DNA of 64,000 nt, taken from the NCBI RefSeq assembly GCF_000478605.2, contig NZ_ASHX02000001.1:4665001-4729000 (forward strand), in the 5' to 3' direction. Each line of letters starts with the position of its first letter. Positions within the stretch are counted from its first letter, which is position 1. This DNA is from Streptomyces thermolilacinus SPC6 (GTDB lineage: Bacteria; Actinomycetota; Actinomycetes; Streptomycetales; Streptomycetaceae). Below the pieces are notes generated by a model. The model was not told where the DNA came from. It saw nothing but the letters and a program-made list of their open reading frames with translations, and did not search any database. The position numbers were made by a program, and so were the translations under genes. This document shows positions 51,498-59,412 of the stretch, in pieces.

Positions 51498-52630
51498 CGG
51501 TGCTCCTCGCGGTCTTCGGCAGCGGTCTCAGCGGTCCGCGCGGCCTTCGGTACGGGCGCCACGAACGCGGGCAGCAGCCCCACCAGTACGGACAGGGCGG
51601 GCCACAGGGGCAGTCCGGGCGCCACCAGCGGAGTCACCCCGGGCCGCAGCGCCTCCCCGGCGGGCCCCGTGGACGCCCACACGACGAGCGCGGCGACCGC
51701 GATGCCCGACCCGGCGACCAGCCAGGTGCGCGGCCCCCACCGGTCGGGCCGGTAGCGGGTGCGGGGCGTGCGGCGGCCACCCAGCCACAGCCCGCCGAGC
51801 GCCGCCGCGACGCCCCCGGCGAGCAGCGGCACCCCGTACCCGGCGCCCTCCACGGCGAGCAGCCCGTACGTGCCCGCGCACACCCCGAGCAGCCCGCCCA
51901 GCGTCAGCGCGGTCGTCGTGTGCCGTACGGCGGCCGGGACGGCGGCCGTACGCCCGTACCCGCGCGCGTCCATCGACGCGGCCACCGCCACCGACCGCTC
52001 CAGCGCGCCCTCCAGCACCGGAAGCCCGATCTGGAGGACCGCCCGCACCCCGCCCGTGGGCCGCCCGCGCAGCCGCCGCGCGGTGCGCAGCCGGGCCACG
52101 TCGGCGACCAGGTTCGGCGCGAACGTCGTCGCGACCACCACGGCGACCCCCGCCTCGTACAGCGCGCCCGGCAGCGACTTGAGCAGCCGCGCCGGGTTGG
52201 CGAGGGCGTTCGCTGCGCCCACGCACACGAGCATCGCCGCCAGCTTCGCCCCGTCGTACAGGGCGAACACGAGCTGCTCGGCGGTGACCCGGCCGCCGAT
52301 CCTGATGCCCCGCGCCCAGTCCGGCAGCGGCACCTCGGGCAGTGTCACCAGCACGTGCGCGCCGGGGATCGGCGAGCCGAGCAGCGTGGAGAACAGCACC
52401 CGGATCACCAGGACGGCCAGGCCCAGCTTGAGGAACGCCCCGTAGGAGCGGGCCCAGGGCGCGTCGGTGCGGCGCGCGGCGACCACGTACCCGGCGACGC
52501 CGACGACCAGGCCGAGCAGCAGCGGGTTCGTGGTGCGGGACGCGGCGACGGCCAGGCCGAGCGCCCACAGCCACCAGGCGCCCGCGTGCACGGCGTTGGA
52601 GCGGTGCGCCTCGGGAGCCCGCAGTCTCAT
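51494..52630 (-). CDS. ECF transporter T component (EcfT-like)
   Basis: Membrane scaffold of 378 residues linking the ATPase to the S component. Hydrophobic segments at both ends; the central cytoplasmic region holds the coupling motif in VAVAASMDARGYGRT (the A-R-G motif that contacts the ATPase) and LKSLPGALYEAGVAVVVATTFAPNLVADVARLRTARRLRG. ATG 52630 overlaps the upstream stop (ATGA). The C-terminal 100 residues add four extra helices (ALTLGGLLGVCAGTYGLLA and so on), longer than most EcfT proteins. Confidence 0.9.
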   Translation of the reverse strand: MRLRAPEAHRSNAVHAGAWWLWALGLAVAASRTTNPLLLGLVVGVAGYVVAARRTDAPWARSYGAFLKLGLAVLVIRVLFSTLLGSPIPGAHVLVTLPEVPLPDWARGIRIGGRVTAEQLVFALYDGAKLAAMLVCVGAANALANPARLLKSLPGALYEAGVAVVVATTFAPNLVADVARLRTARRLRGRPTGGVRAVLQIGLPVLEGALERSVAVAASMDARGYGRTAAVPAAVRHTTTALTLGGLLGVCAGTYGLLAVEGAGYGVPLLAGGVAAALGGLWLGGRRTPRTRYRPDRWGPRTWLVAGSGIAVAALVVWASTGPAGEALRPGVTPLVAPGLPLWPALSVLVGLLPAFVAPVPKAARTAETAAEDREEHR

Positions 52631-53394
52631 CGCCGGCCGCGCCGCCGGGCCCGTACGAGGGCGGCGGCGCCGAGCGCCACGACGGCGGCGGCCCCGGCGT
52701 ACAGGCCGAGCGCGGGGGCGTTCCCGCCGTTCCCCCCGGTCTGGCCGGATGCGGCTCCGGGCGTGGCCGTGGTGGCGGACGTGGCCGGTGTGGTGGCCGG
52801 GGTGTCCACCTGCTCGCCGCAGCCCTCCTTCGGGTAACCGGCGATGGCGCACAGCAGGGCCTGGCTGTTGTAGCGCAGCGGCGCGGCCACGGCGGCCAGC
52901 GCCTCCGCGCCGGTCGCGTCGGGCGCCACGCGCGCGCAGGCGGTGCGCTGGGCGGGCGGCGTCCCGCCGGGCGGGGCGTCGGCGGGGGTGCCGAAGTCCA
53001 GGACGAGCGCCACCCGCTTGGTGCCCTCACGGGTCGGGGTGCCCGCGCAGATCGCGGCGAAGTCGGGCGCGCGGCGCGGCCGGTCGGCGTCCTGGCTGTC
53101 GGCGCTGACCGCGAACCGGTAGCCGTGGACGGCGCCGTCGGCGGGCCGGATGGTCGCCGGGCCCTGCGTGGCGTACGCCCAGGAGCCGCCCGCGCCGCCC
53201 TCCCAGAACGACCAGTACCGGTACCCGGCGGCGTGCGCGGTGCCCGACGCGGCCGGTACGCCGACGAGCACGGCGAGGCACGCGGCGGCCACGAGCGCGC
53301 CGAACCGGCGGTACGCGCGCGTGGAGCGGCCGGTCGCGGCCGCCGGGCGGGCGGAGGTGTGGGTCACGGCCGGGCGGGCGGGAGCGCCGGTCAC
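52627..53394 (-). CDS. SCO2322-family surface protein, DUF4430-like
   Basis: Exported protein of 255 residues. GTG 53394 overlaps the upstream stop by 4 bases. N-terminal signal or anchor (FGALVAAACLAVLVGVPAASG), a mature domain with YRYWSFWEGGAGGSWAYATQGPATI, VHGYRFAVSADSQ, RVALVLDFGTPADAPPGG and ATGAEALAAVAAPLRYNSQALLCAIAGYPKEGC, then a Thr/Ala-rich stalk and a C-terminal membrane helix (LYAGAAAVVALGAAALVRARRR). Trp/Gly-rich strands followed by a GAEAL helix resemble the DUF4430/SLBB-type beta domain of transcobalamin. It sits between an alpha/alpha-barrel protein and the ECF T gene in a B12-regulated operon, so a corrinoid-binding role is plausible. Confidence 0.8.
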   Translation of the reverse strand: MTGAPARPAVTHTSARPAAATGRSTRAYRRFGALVAAACLAVLVGVPAASGTAHAAGYRYWSFWEGGAGGSWAYATQGPATIRPADGAVHGYRFAVSADSQDADRPRRAPDFAAICAGTPTREGTKRVALVLDFGTPADAPPGGTPPAQRTACARVAPDATGAEALAAVAAPLRYNSQALLCAIAGYPKEGCGEQVDTPATTPATSATTATPGAASGQTGGNGGNAPALGLYAGAAAVVALGAAALVRARRRGRR

Positions 53395-54746
53395 GGCTTC
53401 CGCTTCCCGCGCCCGCTCAGCAGGAACCCGACGCCGATGCCCGCGACGAGGAACACCGCGACGAGCAGCCAGACCGGGAAGCCGGACTCCTCCTGCTCCT
53501 CCTCGGCCTTCTCCTGCCCGGTGTCGGGTGTCGACGCGGGCTCGGGGCCGGTCGCGTTCAGCTGCTGGACGAGGTCGGCGCCGCCGAAGTCGCGCGGGTC
53601 GCCGCCGGCCGTGTGCGCGGCGAGGATCAGCTGCGCGTACGCGGCGGGGCCGCTCTCCTTCGCCCACGCGGCGCTGTTCTTCTCCAGCCAGGCGAGCCCC
53701 GCGTCGGCGGCCTCGCGGTGCCCGGCGGCGGCGAGGGCCAGCACGGCGTCGGCGGTGTTGCCGACGTCGGGCTGGTCGGCGGGGGCGGTCGTGCCGGGCA
53801 TGGGCGGCAGGTCCAGGTGGCCGCTCTTCACGAGGGTGGCCGCCAGGTACGCGGCGCCGTTGCGGGCGGCCCGCTCGGCGGTCGGCTCGGCCGTGTCCAC
53901 GCAGGAGGGCTTCTGGTCCGGGGTGACACCGCGCACCAGCAGGTGCTTGCCGAGCCCGGCGAGGACGGCGGCCGCGGTGGCGTCGCCGTTGGCGCGCAGG
54001 GTGCCGTCCTTCTCCGGCTGGTAGGCGAAGGCGCCGCCGCCCGGCTTCGCGGTGCAGGGCAGCGTGAACGTGAGCAGCGCGTCGTACGGGCTCTTGCCGG
54101 TGGCCGTACGGAACTCGCCGGGCCGCTCACCGGTTCCGGCGAGGGCGCTGATCACGAGGGACGTGGAGTTGGCGTCGCTGGGGAAGCCCGGGTTGTAGCC
54201 CCAGCCGCCGTCCTCGTTCTGGACCTGCTTCAGCCAGGCGACGGCGTCCTGGCGGGCCTTGTCGGTCTTCTCCTCGTGGCTGTCCACGCCCTTCAGCGCG
54301 TGCAGGGCGACGGCGGTGGCGTTCGTGTCGAGGGGCAGGTCGTCGGGGCACGGCCCGGACGTGTCGGCGCGGAAGGACGGGAAGCCGCCGTTCGCGCACT
54401 GCTGGCCGAGGAGCCACCCCACGGCCTGCGCGGCGGGCTCGACGCCGGTCGACTGCTGGGCGAGGAACGCCAGCGACTGCCGCCACACTCCGTCGTACGT
54501 GGGGTCCTTCGTGCCGTACAGCCCGGCGGGGACGGTGGGCGCGGCGGGCGACGACGGCGCGGCGGGCGCGGAGGCCGCGGGGGAAGTCACGGGGGGCGCG
54601 GAGGCCGCGGGGGAGGCCGGGGCGGAGGGGGCGGAAGGCGCGGGCGACGGGGCGGCGAGCGCGGTGGGGGCCACTGCTCCCGCGCCGGCCGCGAGCAGGA
54701 CGGCGGTGGCGGCGAGCGCCGTGGCGCCGCGGCGAACGGTGGTCAT
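53391..54746 (-). CDS. Surface-anchored prenyltransferase/squalene-cyclase-repeat (alpha/alpha-barrel) protein
   Basis: Exported protein of 451 residues, first gene after the cobalamin riboswitch. ATG 54746 with GAGAGG upstream. Signal peptide (GATALAATAVLLAAGAGAVAPTALA), a Pro/Ala/Ser stalk, then an alpha/alpha toroid with repeats such as AVGWLLGQQCANGGFPSF, AVAWLKQVQNEDGGWGYNPGF and AYLAATLVKSGHLDLP, and NTADAVLALAAAGHR. A C-terminal helix (FPVWLLVAVFLVAGIGVGFLLSG) and basic tail anchor it. The toroid is the fold of the alpha domain of intrinsic factor and transcobalamin; no terpene-cyclase DxDD or QW catalytic set is evident. The probable role is to capture B12 outside the membrane. Confidence 0.85.
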   Translation of the reverse strand: MTTVRRGATALAATAVLLAAGAGAVAPTALAAPSPAPSAPSAPASPAASAPPVTSPAASAPAAPSSPAAPTVPAGLYGTKDPTYDGVWRQSLAFLAQQSTGVEPAAQAVGWLLGQQCANGGFPSFRADTSGPCPDDLPLDTNATAVALHALKGVDSHEEKTDKARQDAVAWLKQVQNEDGGWGYNPGFPSDANSTSLVISALAGTGERPGEFRTATGKSPYDALLTFTLPCTAKPGGGAFAYQPEKDGTLRANGDATAAAVLAGLGKHLLVRGVTPDQKPSCVDTAEPTAERAARNGAAYLAATLVKSGHLDLPPMPGTTAPADQPDVGNTADAVLALAAAGHREAADAGLAWLEKNSAAWAKESGPAAYAQLILAAHTAGGDPRDFGGADLVQQLNATGPEPASTPDTGQEKAEEEQEESGFPVWLLVAVFLVAGIGVGFLLSGRGKRKP

Positions 54747-54789
54747 GGCGGGGTGCCTCTCTGGCGGGGGCCGGTGGCCGGGCACCGGC

Positions 54790-54985
54790 GCGCGAGGGCA
54801 CCAGGCTCGGCTCCGTACTCCTCGACGGTGCCGGTCACCGGGCCGTTCCCGGGACGCGAGAGCCGGTCAGACCCGTGACGAGGCATTCCGGCTCACCGCG
54901 CGGGGCGGCTCACGGCTGCGGGGTCAGCGCCGGATTTGCACCGGCTTCCCCCCGTACGGGCATGAAGCGACGGCCACACTCTACC
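54790..54985 (-). promoter_or_regulatory. Cobalamin (B12) riboswitch
   Basis: On the minus strand the region reads the cobalamin aptamer: GGGAAGCCGGTGCAAATCCG (the B12 box at 54945-54929 reads GCCGGTGCAAATCCGGC), then GCGCTGACCCCGCAGCCGTGAG and the GTGAGCCGGAATGCC block (GGAATGCC at 54889-54882). The start of the first gene is about 45 bases beyond its 3' end. Binding of adenosylcobalamin normally lowers expression, so the five-gene operon should be on when B12 is scarce. Confidence 0.93.
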
Positions 54986-55108
54986 CGTGGGTTCACCAGC
55001 CCCCCAGGCCGTCCCGCCCCCCCTGGTCCGCCCCCGGACAGCGGCCCGCCCGACCGGACCCCCGGCCGCGCCCCTGCCTTCGCCCGGCGCGGGGAGGAGC
55101 GGCCGGGG

Positions 55109-55705
55109 CTACGGTTCGATGAGGCGGCAGGCCGTCTCGATGTCGGCGCGGACCTGCGCGATGGACGCCCGCCCCGACAGCCAGGAGATCAGCGCGGAGT
55201 ACCAGGTGTGCTCGATCACCCGCACCGCCGCGAGCTGCTCCGGCGAGGGCCCCGGCTCCGCCAGGCGCATCGCGTCCAGGATGATCGCCGTCGTCTGCCG
55301 CGACACCGCGTCCACCTCCGCGCTCACGCTCCGGTCGGCGAACGTCAGCGCCCGCACCATCGCGTCCGCCAGCTGCGGCTCCCGCTGGAGCGCCCGGAAC
55401 GCCCGCATCAGCGTCTCCGCGACCCGCTCGGCCGCGCTCTCACCGGCCGGGGGCCGCTTCCGCAGCGTCGCGTGGAGGCCGTCGAGCTGGTCCTGCATCG
55501 TCGCCACCAGCAGACGGACCTTGGAGGGGAAGTAGCGGTACAGCGTGCCGAGCGCGACCTCCGCCGCCTCCGCGACCTCCCGCATCTGCACGGCGTCGAA
55601 GCCGCCCCGGCCCGCCAGGCGCGCGCTGGCGTGGAGGATGCGGCGGCGGCGCGCCTCCTGCCGTTCGGTCAGGGGCGGCGACGCCGGCCTGCCTTCCGCT
55701 GTCAT
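55109..55705 (-). CDS. KstR-like TetR-family regulator
   Basis: TetR protein of 198 residues closely resembling mycobacterial KstR, the repressor of sterol degradation relieved by steroid-CoA esters. The HTH block, RRILHASARLAGRGGFDAVQMREVAEAAEVALGTLYRYFPSKVRLLVATM, matches nearly residue for residue, and later parts (MVRALTFADRSVSAEVDAV, RVIEHTWYSALISWLSGRAS) also align. The gene is divergent from a glycosyltransferase operon, and a perfect KstR consensus (TNNAACNNGTTNNA) lies between them. It probably represses both. Ligand in this organism is not known. Confidence 0.92.
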   Translation of the reverse strand: MTAEGRPASPPLTERQEARRRRILHASARLAGRGGFDAVQMREVAEAAEVALGTLYRYFPSKVRLLVATMQDQLDGLHATLRKRPPAGESAAERVAETLMRAFRALQREPQLADAMVRALTFADRSVSAEVDAVSRQTTAIILDAMRLAEPGPSPEQLAAVRVIEHTWYSALISWLSGRASIAQVRADIETACRLIEP

Positions 55706-55936
55706 AGGTCCCCGTCGATCCGTGCGTCAACGTATCCGTGCCGTCGTGGTGTTCGGTGCCGTGGTGGTGTTCCGTGCCGTGGCGCACGACAGCCGTGCCG
55801 TGATGCGCGACAGTATGGCCCCGCCCCCGCCGTGCCCGTGGCGTGAATCACCCGTTCCGGCCCTCACAGCGGCGCTACCTGCCGGTAGATTCGAAGCTCC
55901 TCCGAGCGCCCGAGAACGATCGACAACGATCAACTC

Positions 55937-55978
55937 TGAAACTTGTTCTAGATTAGCGCGACCGGTTACGCTCCGCCG
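55937..55978 (+). promoter_or_regulatory. KstR box over a promoter of the glycosyltransferase operon
   Basis: TGAAACTTGTTCTA at 55937-55950 fits the KstR consensus TNNAACNNGTTNNA at every fixed position. It overlaps TTGTTC (55943-55948), a -35 candidate, with TACGCT (55967-55972) 18 bases on as -10. The start codon is at 56005. Binding here would block transcription of the glycosyltransferase operon. Confidence 0.75.
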
Positions 55979-56004
55979 AAACGCAGGGATGGAAGGGGCC
56001 GCGA

Positions 56005-57324
56005 GTGACCGCTGAGGCCGTAGCAGCAGGCCCCCGACCGGGTGCGGCAGCCGACGCCGGACGCCCGTTGCGCATCGCGCTCCTCACGTACAAGGGAAAC
56101 CCGTTCTGCGGCGGCCAGGGCGTCTACGTACGGCACCTCTCCCGTGAGCTGGCGCGCCTCGGGCACACCGTCGAGGTGATCGGCTCCCAGCCGTACCCGG
56201 TCCTCGACGCCGTCGGCGAGGGCGTCACGCTCACCGAGCTGCCCAGCCTCGACCTCTACCGGCAGCCCGACCCGTTCCGCACCCCCAAGCGCGACGAGTA
56301 CCGCGACTGGATCGACGCGCTGGAAGTCGCCACCATGTGGACCGGCGGCTTCCCCGAGCCGCTGACGTTCTCCCTGCGCGCCCGGCGCCTGCTCGCCGCC
56401 CGCCGCGGCGAGTTCGACGTCGTGCACGACAACCAGACCCTCGGCTACGGGCTCCTCGCCCCGCTCGGCGCCCCCCTGGTCACCACCATCCACCACCCCA
56501 TCACCGTCGACCGGCAGCTGGAGCTGGACGCCGCCGCCGACTGGAAGCGCCGCGCCTCCGTACGCCGCTGGTACGCCTTCACGCGCATGCAGAAGCGCGT
56601 CGCGCGCCGCCTGCCGTCCGTCCTCACCGTCTCCGGCTCCTCCCGCCAGGAGATCGTCGACCACCTCGGCGTCCGCCCCGACCGCGTCCACGTCGTCCCG
56701 ATCGGCGCCGACACGACGCTGTGGTCCCCGGACCCGTCCGTCCCCGAGGTGCCCGGCCGGATCGTCACCACGTCCAGCGCCGACGTCCCGCTCAAGGGCC
56801 TCGTGTACCTGGTCGAGGCGCTCGCCAAGCTCCGCACCGAGATCCCCGGCGCGCACCTCGTCGTCGTCGGCAAGCGCGCCGAGGACGGGCCCGTCGCCCG
56901 TGCCATCGAGCGGTACGGCCTCGACGGCGCCGTCCGGTTCGTCAAGGGCATCAGCGACGCCGAGCTGGTGGACCTGGTGCGCGGCGCGCAGGTCGCCTGC
57001 GTGCCCTCCCTGTACGAGGGGTTCTCGCTGCCCGCCGCCGAGGCCATGGCCACCGGTACGCCCCTGGTCGCCACGACGGGCGGCGCCATCCCGGAGGTCG
57101 CCGGACCCGACGGCGAGACGTGCCTGGCCGTGCCGCCCGGCGACGCGGGCGCCCTGGCCGCCGCGCTCGGCCGCCTCCTCGGCCCCGACGGCGCCGGCCT
57201 GCGCGCCCGCCTCGGCGCCGCCGGACGCGCCCGCGTCCTGGACCGCTTCACCTGGGCCCGCGCCGCGCAGGGCACCGCCGACCGCTACCGCGAGGCGCTC
57301 GCCGCGCACGGAGCGCGCCGATGA
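56005..57324 (+). CDS. GT4-family glycosyltransferase
   Basis: Retaining GT-B glycosyltransferase of 439 residues, GTG start 56005, first gene of the KstR-controlled operon. The acceptor side reads IALLTYKGNPFCGGQGVYVRHLSRELARLGHTVEVIG; the donor side has IGADTTLW, TTSSADVPLKGLVYLVEALAKL, HLVVVGKRAEDG and the E-x7-E motif in CVPSLYEGFSLPAAEAMATGTPLVAT. It adds a sugar from a nucleotide donor to a lipid, protein or small molecule. Its 3' end carries a three-fold GCCGCGCACGG repeat. The acceptor is unknown. Confidence 0.9.
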   Translation: MTAEAVAAGPRPGAAADAGRPLRIALLTYKGNPFCGGQGVYVRHLSRELARLGHTVEVIGSQPYPVLDAVGEGVTLTELPSLDLYRQPDPFRTPKRDEYRDWIDALEVATMWTGGFPEPLTFSLRARRLLAARRGEFDVVHDNQTLGYGLLAPLGAPLVTTIHHPITVDRQLELDAAADWKRRASVRRWYAFTRMQKRVARRLPSVLTVSGSSRQEIVDHLGVRPDRVHVVPIGADTTLWSPDPSVPEVPGRIVTTSSADVPLKGLVYLVEALAKLRTEIPGAHLVVVGKRAEDGPVARAIERYGLDGAVRFVKGISDAELVDLVRGAQVACVPSLYEGFSLPAAEAMATGTPLVATTGGAIPEVAGPDGETCLAVPPGDAGALAAALGRLLGPDGAGLRARLGAAGRARVLDRFTWARAAQGTADRYREALAAHGARR

Positions 57325-57385
57325 CGGCCGCGCACGGTGCCCGCCCGCGCCCGGCCGCCGCGCACGGGGCCCGCCGATGACGACG
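57301..57385 (+). repeat. Three-fold GCCGCGCACGG repeat at the 3' end of the glycosyltransferase gene
   Basis: Copies lie at 57301-57311, 57327-57337 and 57357-57367. The first is inside the coding end (AAHGARR), the third is followed by the same GCCCGCCGATGACG text as the first, so this looks like a short tandem duplication that copied the stop region. Two tiny ATG frames (57321-57380 and 57377-57454) are by-products. Confidence 0.7.
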
Positions 57386-57447
57386 ACGGCCGCCGTCCCC
57401 CTCGTATCCCCGCCCACCGCCACGGACCGTGAAAGCAGGCCCCGCAC

Positions 57448-58182
57448 GTGCTGACCGTCGACTTCACCCGCTTCCCGCTCGCCCCCGGCGACCGCGTGCT
57501 CGACCTGGGCTGCGGCGCCGGACGGCACGCGTTCGAGTGCTACCGGCGCGGCGCGCGGGTCGTGGCCCTCGACCGGAACGGCGACGAGATCCGCGAGGTC
57601 GCCAAGTGGTTCGCCGCCATGAAGGAGGCCGGCGAGGCCCCGGCGGGCGCCACCGCCACCGCGATGGAGGGCGACGCCCTCAACCTGCCGTTCCCCGACG
57701 CCTCGTTCGACGTGGTGATCATCTCCGAGGTGATGGAGCACATCCCCGACGACAAGGGCGTCCTCGCCGAGATGGTCCGCGTCCTCAAGCCGGGCGGCCG
57801 CATCGCCGTCACCGTCCCCCGCTACGGCCCCGAGAAGGTCTGCTGGGCGCTGTCCGACGCGTACCACGAGGTCGAGGGCGGCCACATCCGCATCTACAAG
57901 ACCGACGAGCTGCTCGCCAAGGTCCGCGAGGCCGGACTGCGCCCGTACGGCACCCACCACGCGCACGCCCTGCACTCCCCGTACTGGTGGCTGAAGTGCG
58001 CGTTCGGCGTGGACAACGACAAGGCGCTGCCCGTCCGCGCGTACCACAAGCTCCTCGTCTGGGACATCATGAAGAAGCCGCTCGCCACCCGCGTCGCCGA
58101 GCGGGCGCTCAACCCGGTCCTCGGCAAGAGCTTCGTCGTGTACGCGACCAAGCCCCACCTCCCGGCGGACGCCGCGCTGTGA
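57448..58182 (+). CDS. Class I SAM-dependent methyltransferase
   Basis: Methyltransferase of 244 residues from GTG 57448. Motif I VLDLGCGAGRHAFECYRRGARVVALDRN, motif with FDVVIISEVMEHIPDDKGVLAEMVRVLKPGG. The second half has YHEVEGGHIRIYKTDELLAKVREAGL and ends in a hydrophobic, basic region (YWWLKCAFGVDNDK, NPVLGKSFVVYAT) that may contact membrane. Second gene of the KstR-linked operon; its stop overlaps the next ATG by one base. The acceptor could be the product of the glycosyltransferase, but this is not shown. Confidence 0.92.
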   Translation: MLTVDFTRFPLAPGDRVLDLGCGAGRHAFECYRRGARVVALDRNGDEIREVAKWFAAMKEAGEAPAGATATAMEGDALNLPFPDASFDVVIISEVMEHIPDDKGVLAEMVRVLKPGGRIAVTVPRYGPEKVCWALSDAYHEVEGGHIRIYKTDELLAKVREAGLRPYGTHHAHALHSPYWWLKCAFGVDNDKALPVRAYHKLLVWDIMKKPLATRVAERALNPVLGKSFVVYATKPHLPADAAL

Positions 58183-59249
58183 TGCGGCCCGAGCGCACCG
58201 AACACCTCACCCTGCCCGGCGTGCTGACCGCCGGGCAGGCCGCCGAGACCGTCGCGGGCATCCTCGCCGCCCAGCGCGACGACGGCGCCATACCCTGGTT
58301 CCGCGGCCACCACCTCGACCCGTGGGACCACACCGAGGCCGCCATGGCCCTCGACACCGCAGGGGAACACGAGGCCGCCGCCCGCGCGTACGAGTGGCTC
58401 GCCCGCCACCAGAACGCCGACGGCTCCTGGTACGCCGCCTACCACGACGGCGACGCCGACCGGCCGACGGACCGCGCCCGCGAGACCAACTTCTGCGCGT
58501 ACCTCGCCGTCGGCGTCTGGCACCACTACCTGTCCACCGGCGACGACGCGTTCCTCGACCGGATGTGGCCCGCCGTGTACGCCGCCGTCGAGTTCGTCCT
58601 CGCCCTCCAGCAGCCCGGCGGGCAGATCGGCTGGAAGCGCGAGGAGGACGGCACGCCCGTCACGGACGCCCTGCTCACCGGCAGCTCCTCCATCCACCAC
58701 GCCCTGCGCTGCGCCCTCGCCATCGCCGAGCACCGCGAGGAGCCCCAGCCCGACTGGGAGCTGGCCACCGGCGCCCTCGCCCACGCCGTCGCCCGCCACC
58801 CGGAGCGGTTCCTCGACAAGAGCCGCTACTCGATGGACTGGTACTACCCGGTCCTCGGGGGAGCCGTCACCGGCGCGGCCGCGAAGGAGCGCATCGAGAG
58901 CCGCTGGGACGAGTTCGTCGTCCCCGGCCTCGGCGTGCGGTGCGTCGTCCCCAACCCGTGGGTCACCGGCGGCGAGAGCTGCGAACTGGCCCTCGCCCTC
59001 TGGGCGATCGGCGAGTCCGACCGGGCCGTGGACATCCTGCGCTCCATCGGGCACCTGCGCGCCGAGGGCGGGCTGTACTGGACCGGGTACGTCTTCGAGG
59101 GAAACCGCGCGGTCTGGCCCGAGGAGCTCACCACCTGGACGGCCGGGTCGCTGCTCCTCGCGGTCGCCGCGCTCGGCGGCGACGAGGCCACGACGGCCGT
59201 CTTCGGCGGCGAACGCCTGCCGCGCGGCCTGGCGCCCGACTGCTGCTGA
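58182..59249 (+). CDS. Prenyltransferase/squalene-cyclase-repeat alpha/alpha-toroid protein
   Basis: Protein of 355 residues, ATG 58182 coupled to the methyltransferase gene. It contains toroid repeats: AGILAAQRDDGAIPWFRGHHLDPWDHTEAAMAL, YEWLARHQNADGSWYAAYH, WPAVYAAVEFVLALQQPGGQIGW and RYSMDWYYPVLGG. The pattern resembles glycoside-hydrolase-like or prenyltransferase-like barrels with no signal peptide. The acidic and aromatic residues near WDHTEAAMAL could form an active site. Together with the glycosyltransferase and methyltransferase it probably builds or trims a glycoconjugate. Substrate unknown. Confidence 0.85.
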   Translation: MRPERTEHLTLPGVLTAGQAAETVAGILAAQRDDGAIPWFRGHHLDPWDHTEAAMALDTAGEHEAAARAYEWLARHQNADGSWYAAYHDGDADRPTDRARETNFCAYLAVGVWHHYLSTGDDAFLDRMWPAVYAAVEFVLALQQPGGQIGWKREEDGTPVTDALLTGSSSIHHALRCALAIAEHREEPQPDWELATGALAHAVARHPERFLDKSRYSMDWYYPVLGGAVTGAAAKERIESRWDEFVVPGLGVRCVVPNPWVTGGESCELALALWAIGESDRAVDILRSIGHLRAEGGLYWTGYVFEGNRAVWPEELTTWTAGSLLLAVAALGGDEATTAVFGGERLPRGLAPDCC

Positions 59250-59345
59250 GGCCGGGCCTCCGGCGCCCGGCTGCCGCTGGGACCGGGTCTCCGGCGCCCG
59301 ACCGCTGCTGAGCGCGGGACCCCGGACCCGTACGTCACCGCCCAC

Positions 59346-59395
59346 GAGAACGGGCCCGCCCACCAGCCTTCAGGCGTGGTGGCGGGCCCGTTCTC
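59346..59395. terminator. Bidirectional intrinsic terminator
   Basis: A 15-bp perfect stem, 59346-59360 with 59381-59395, extended by three more pairs inside (62-64 with 78-80), lies between two convergent genes and can end transcription in both directions. Confidence 0.9.
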
Positions 59396-59412
59396 CCGTG
59401 GTGGGCGCGGGA

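Noticed and set aside
57321..57454. Two tiny ATG frames between the GT4 and methyltransferase genes
   Set aside because: They arise from the duplicated 3' end of the glycosyltransferase gene and have no credible product.
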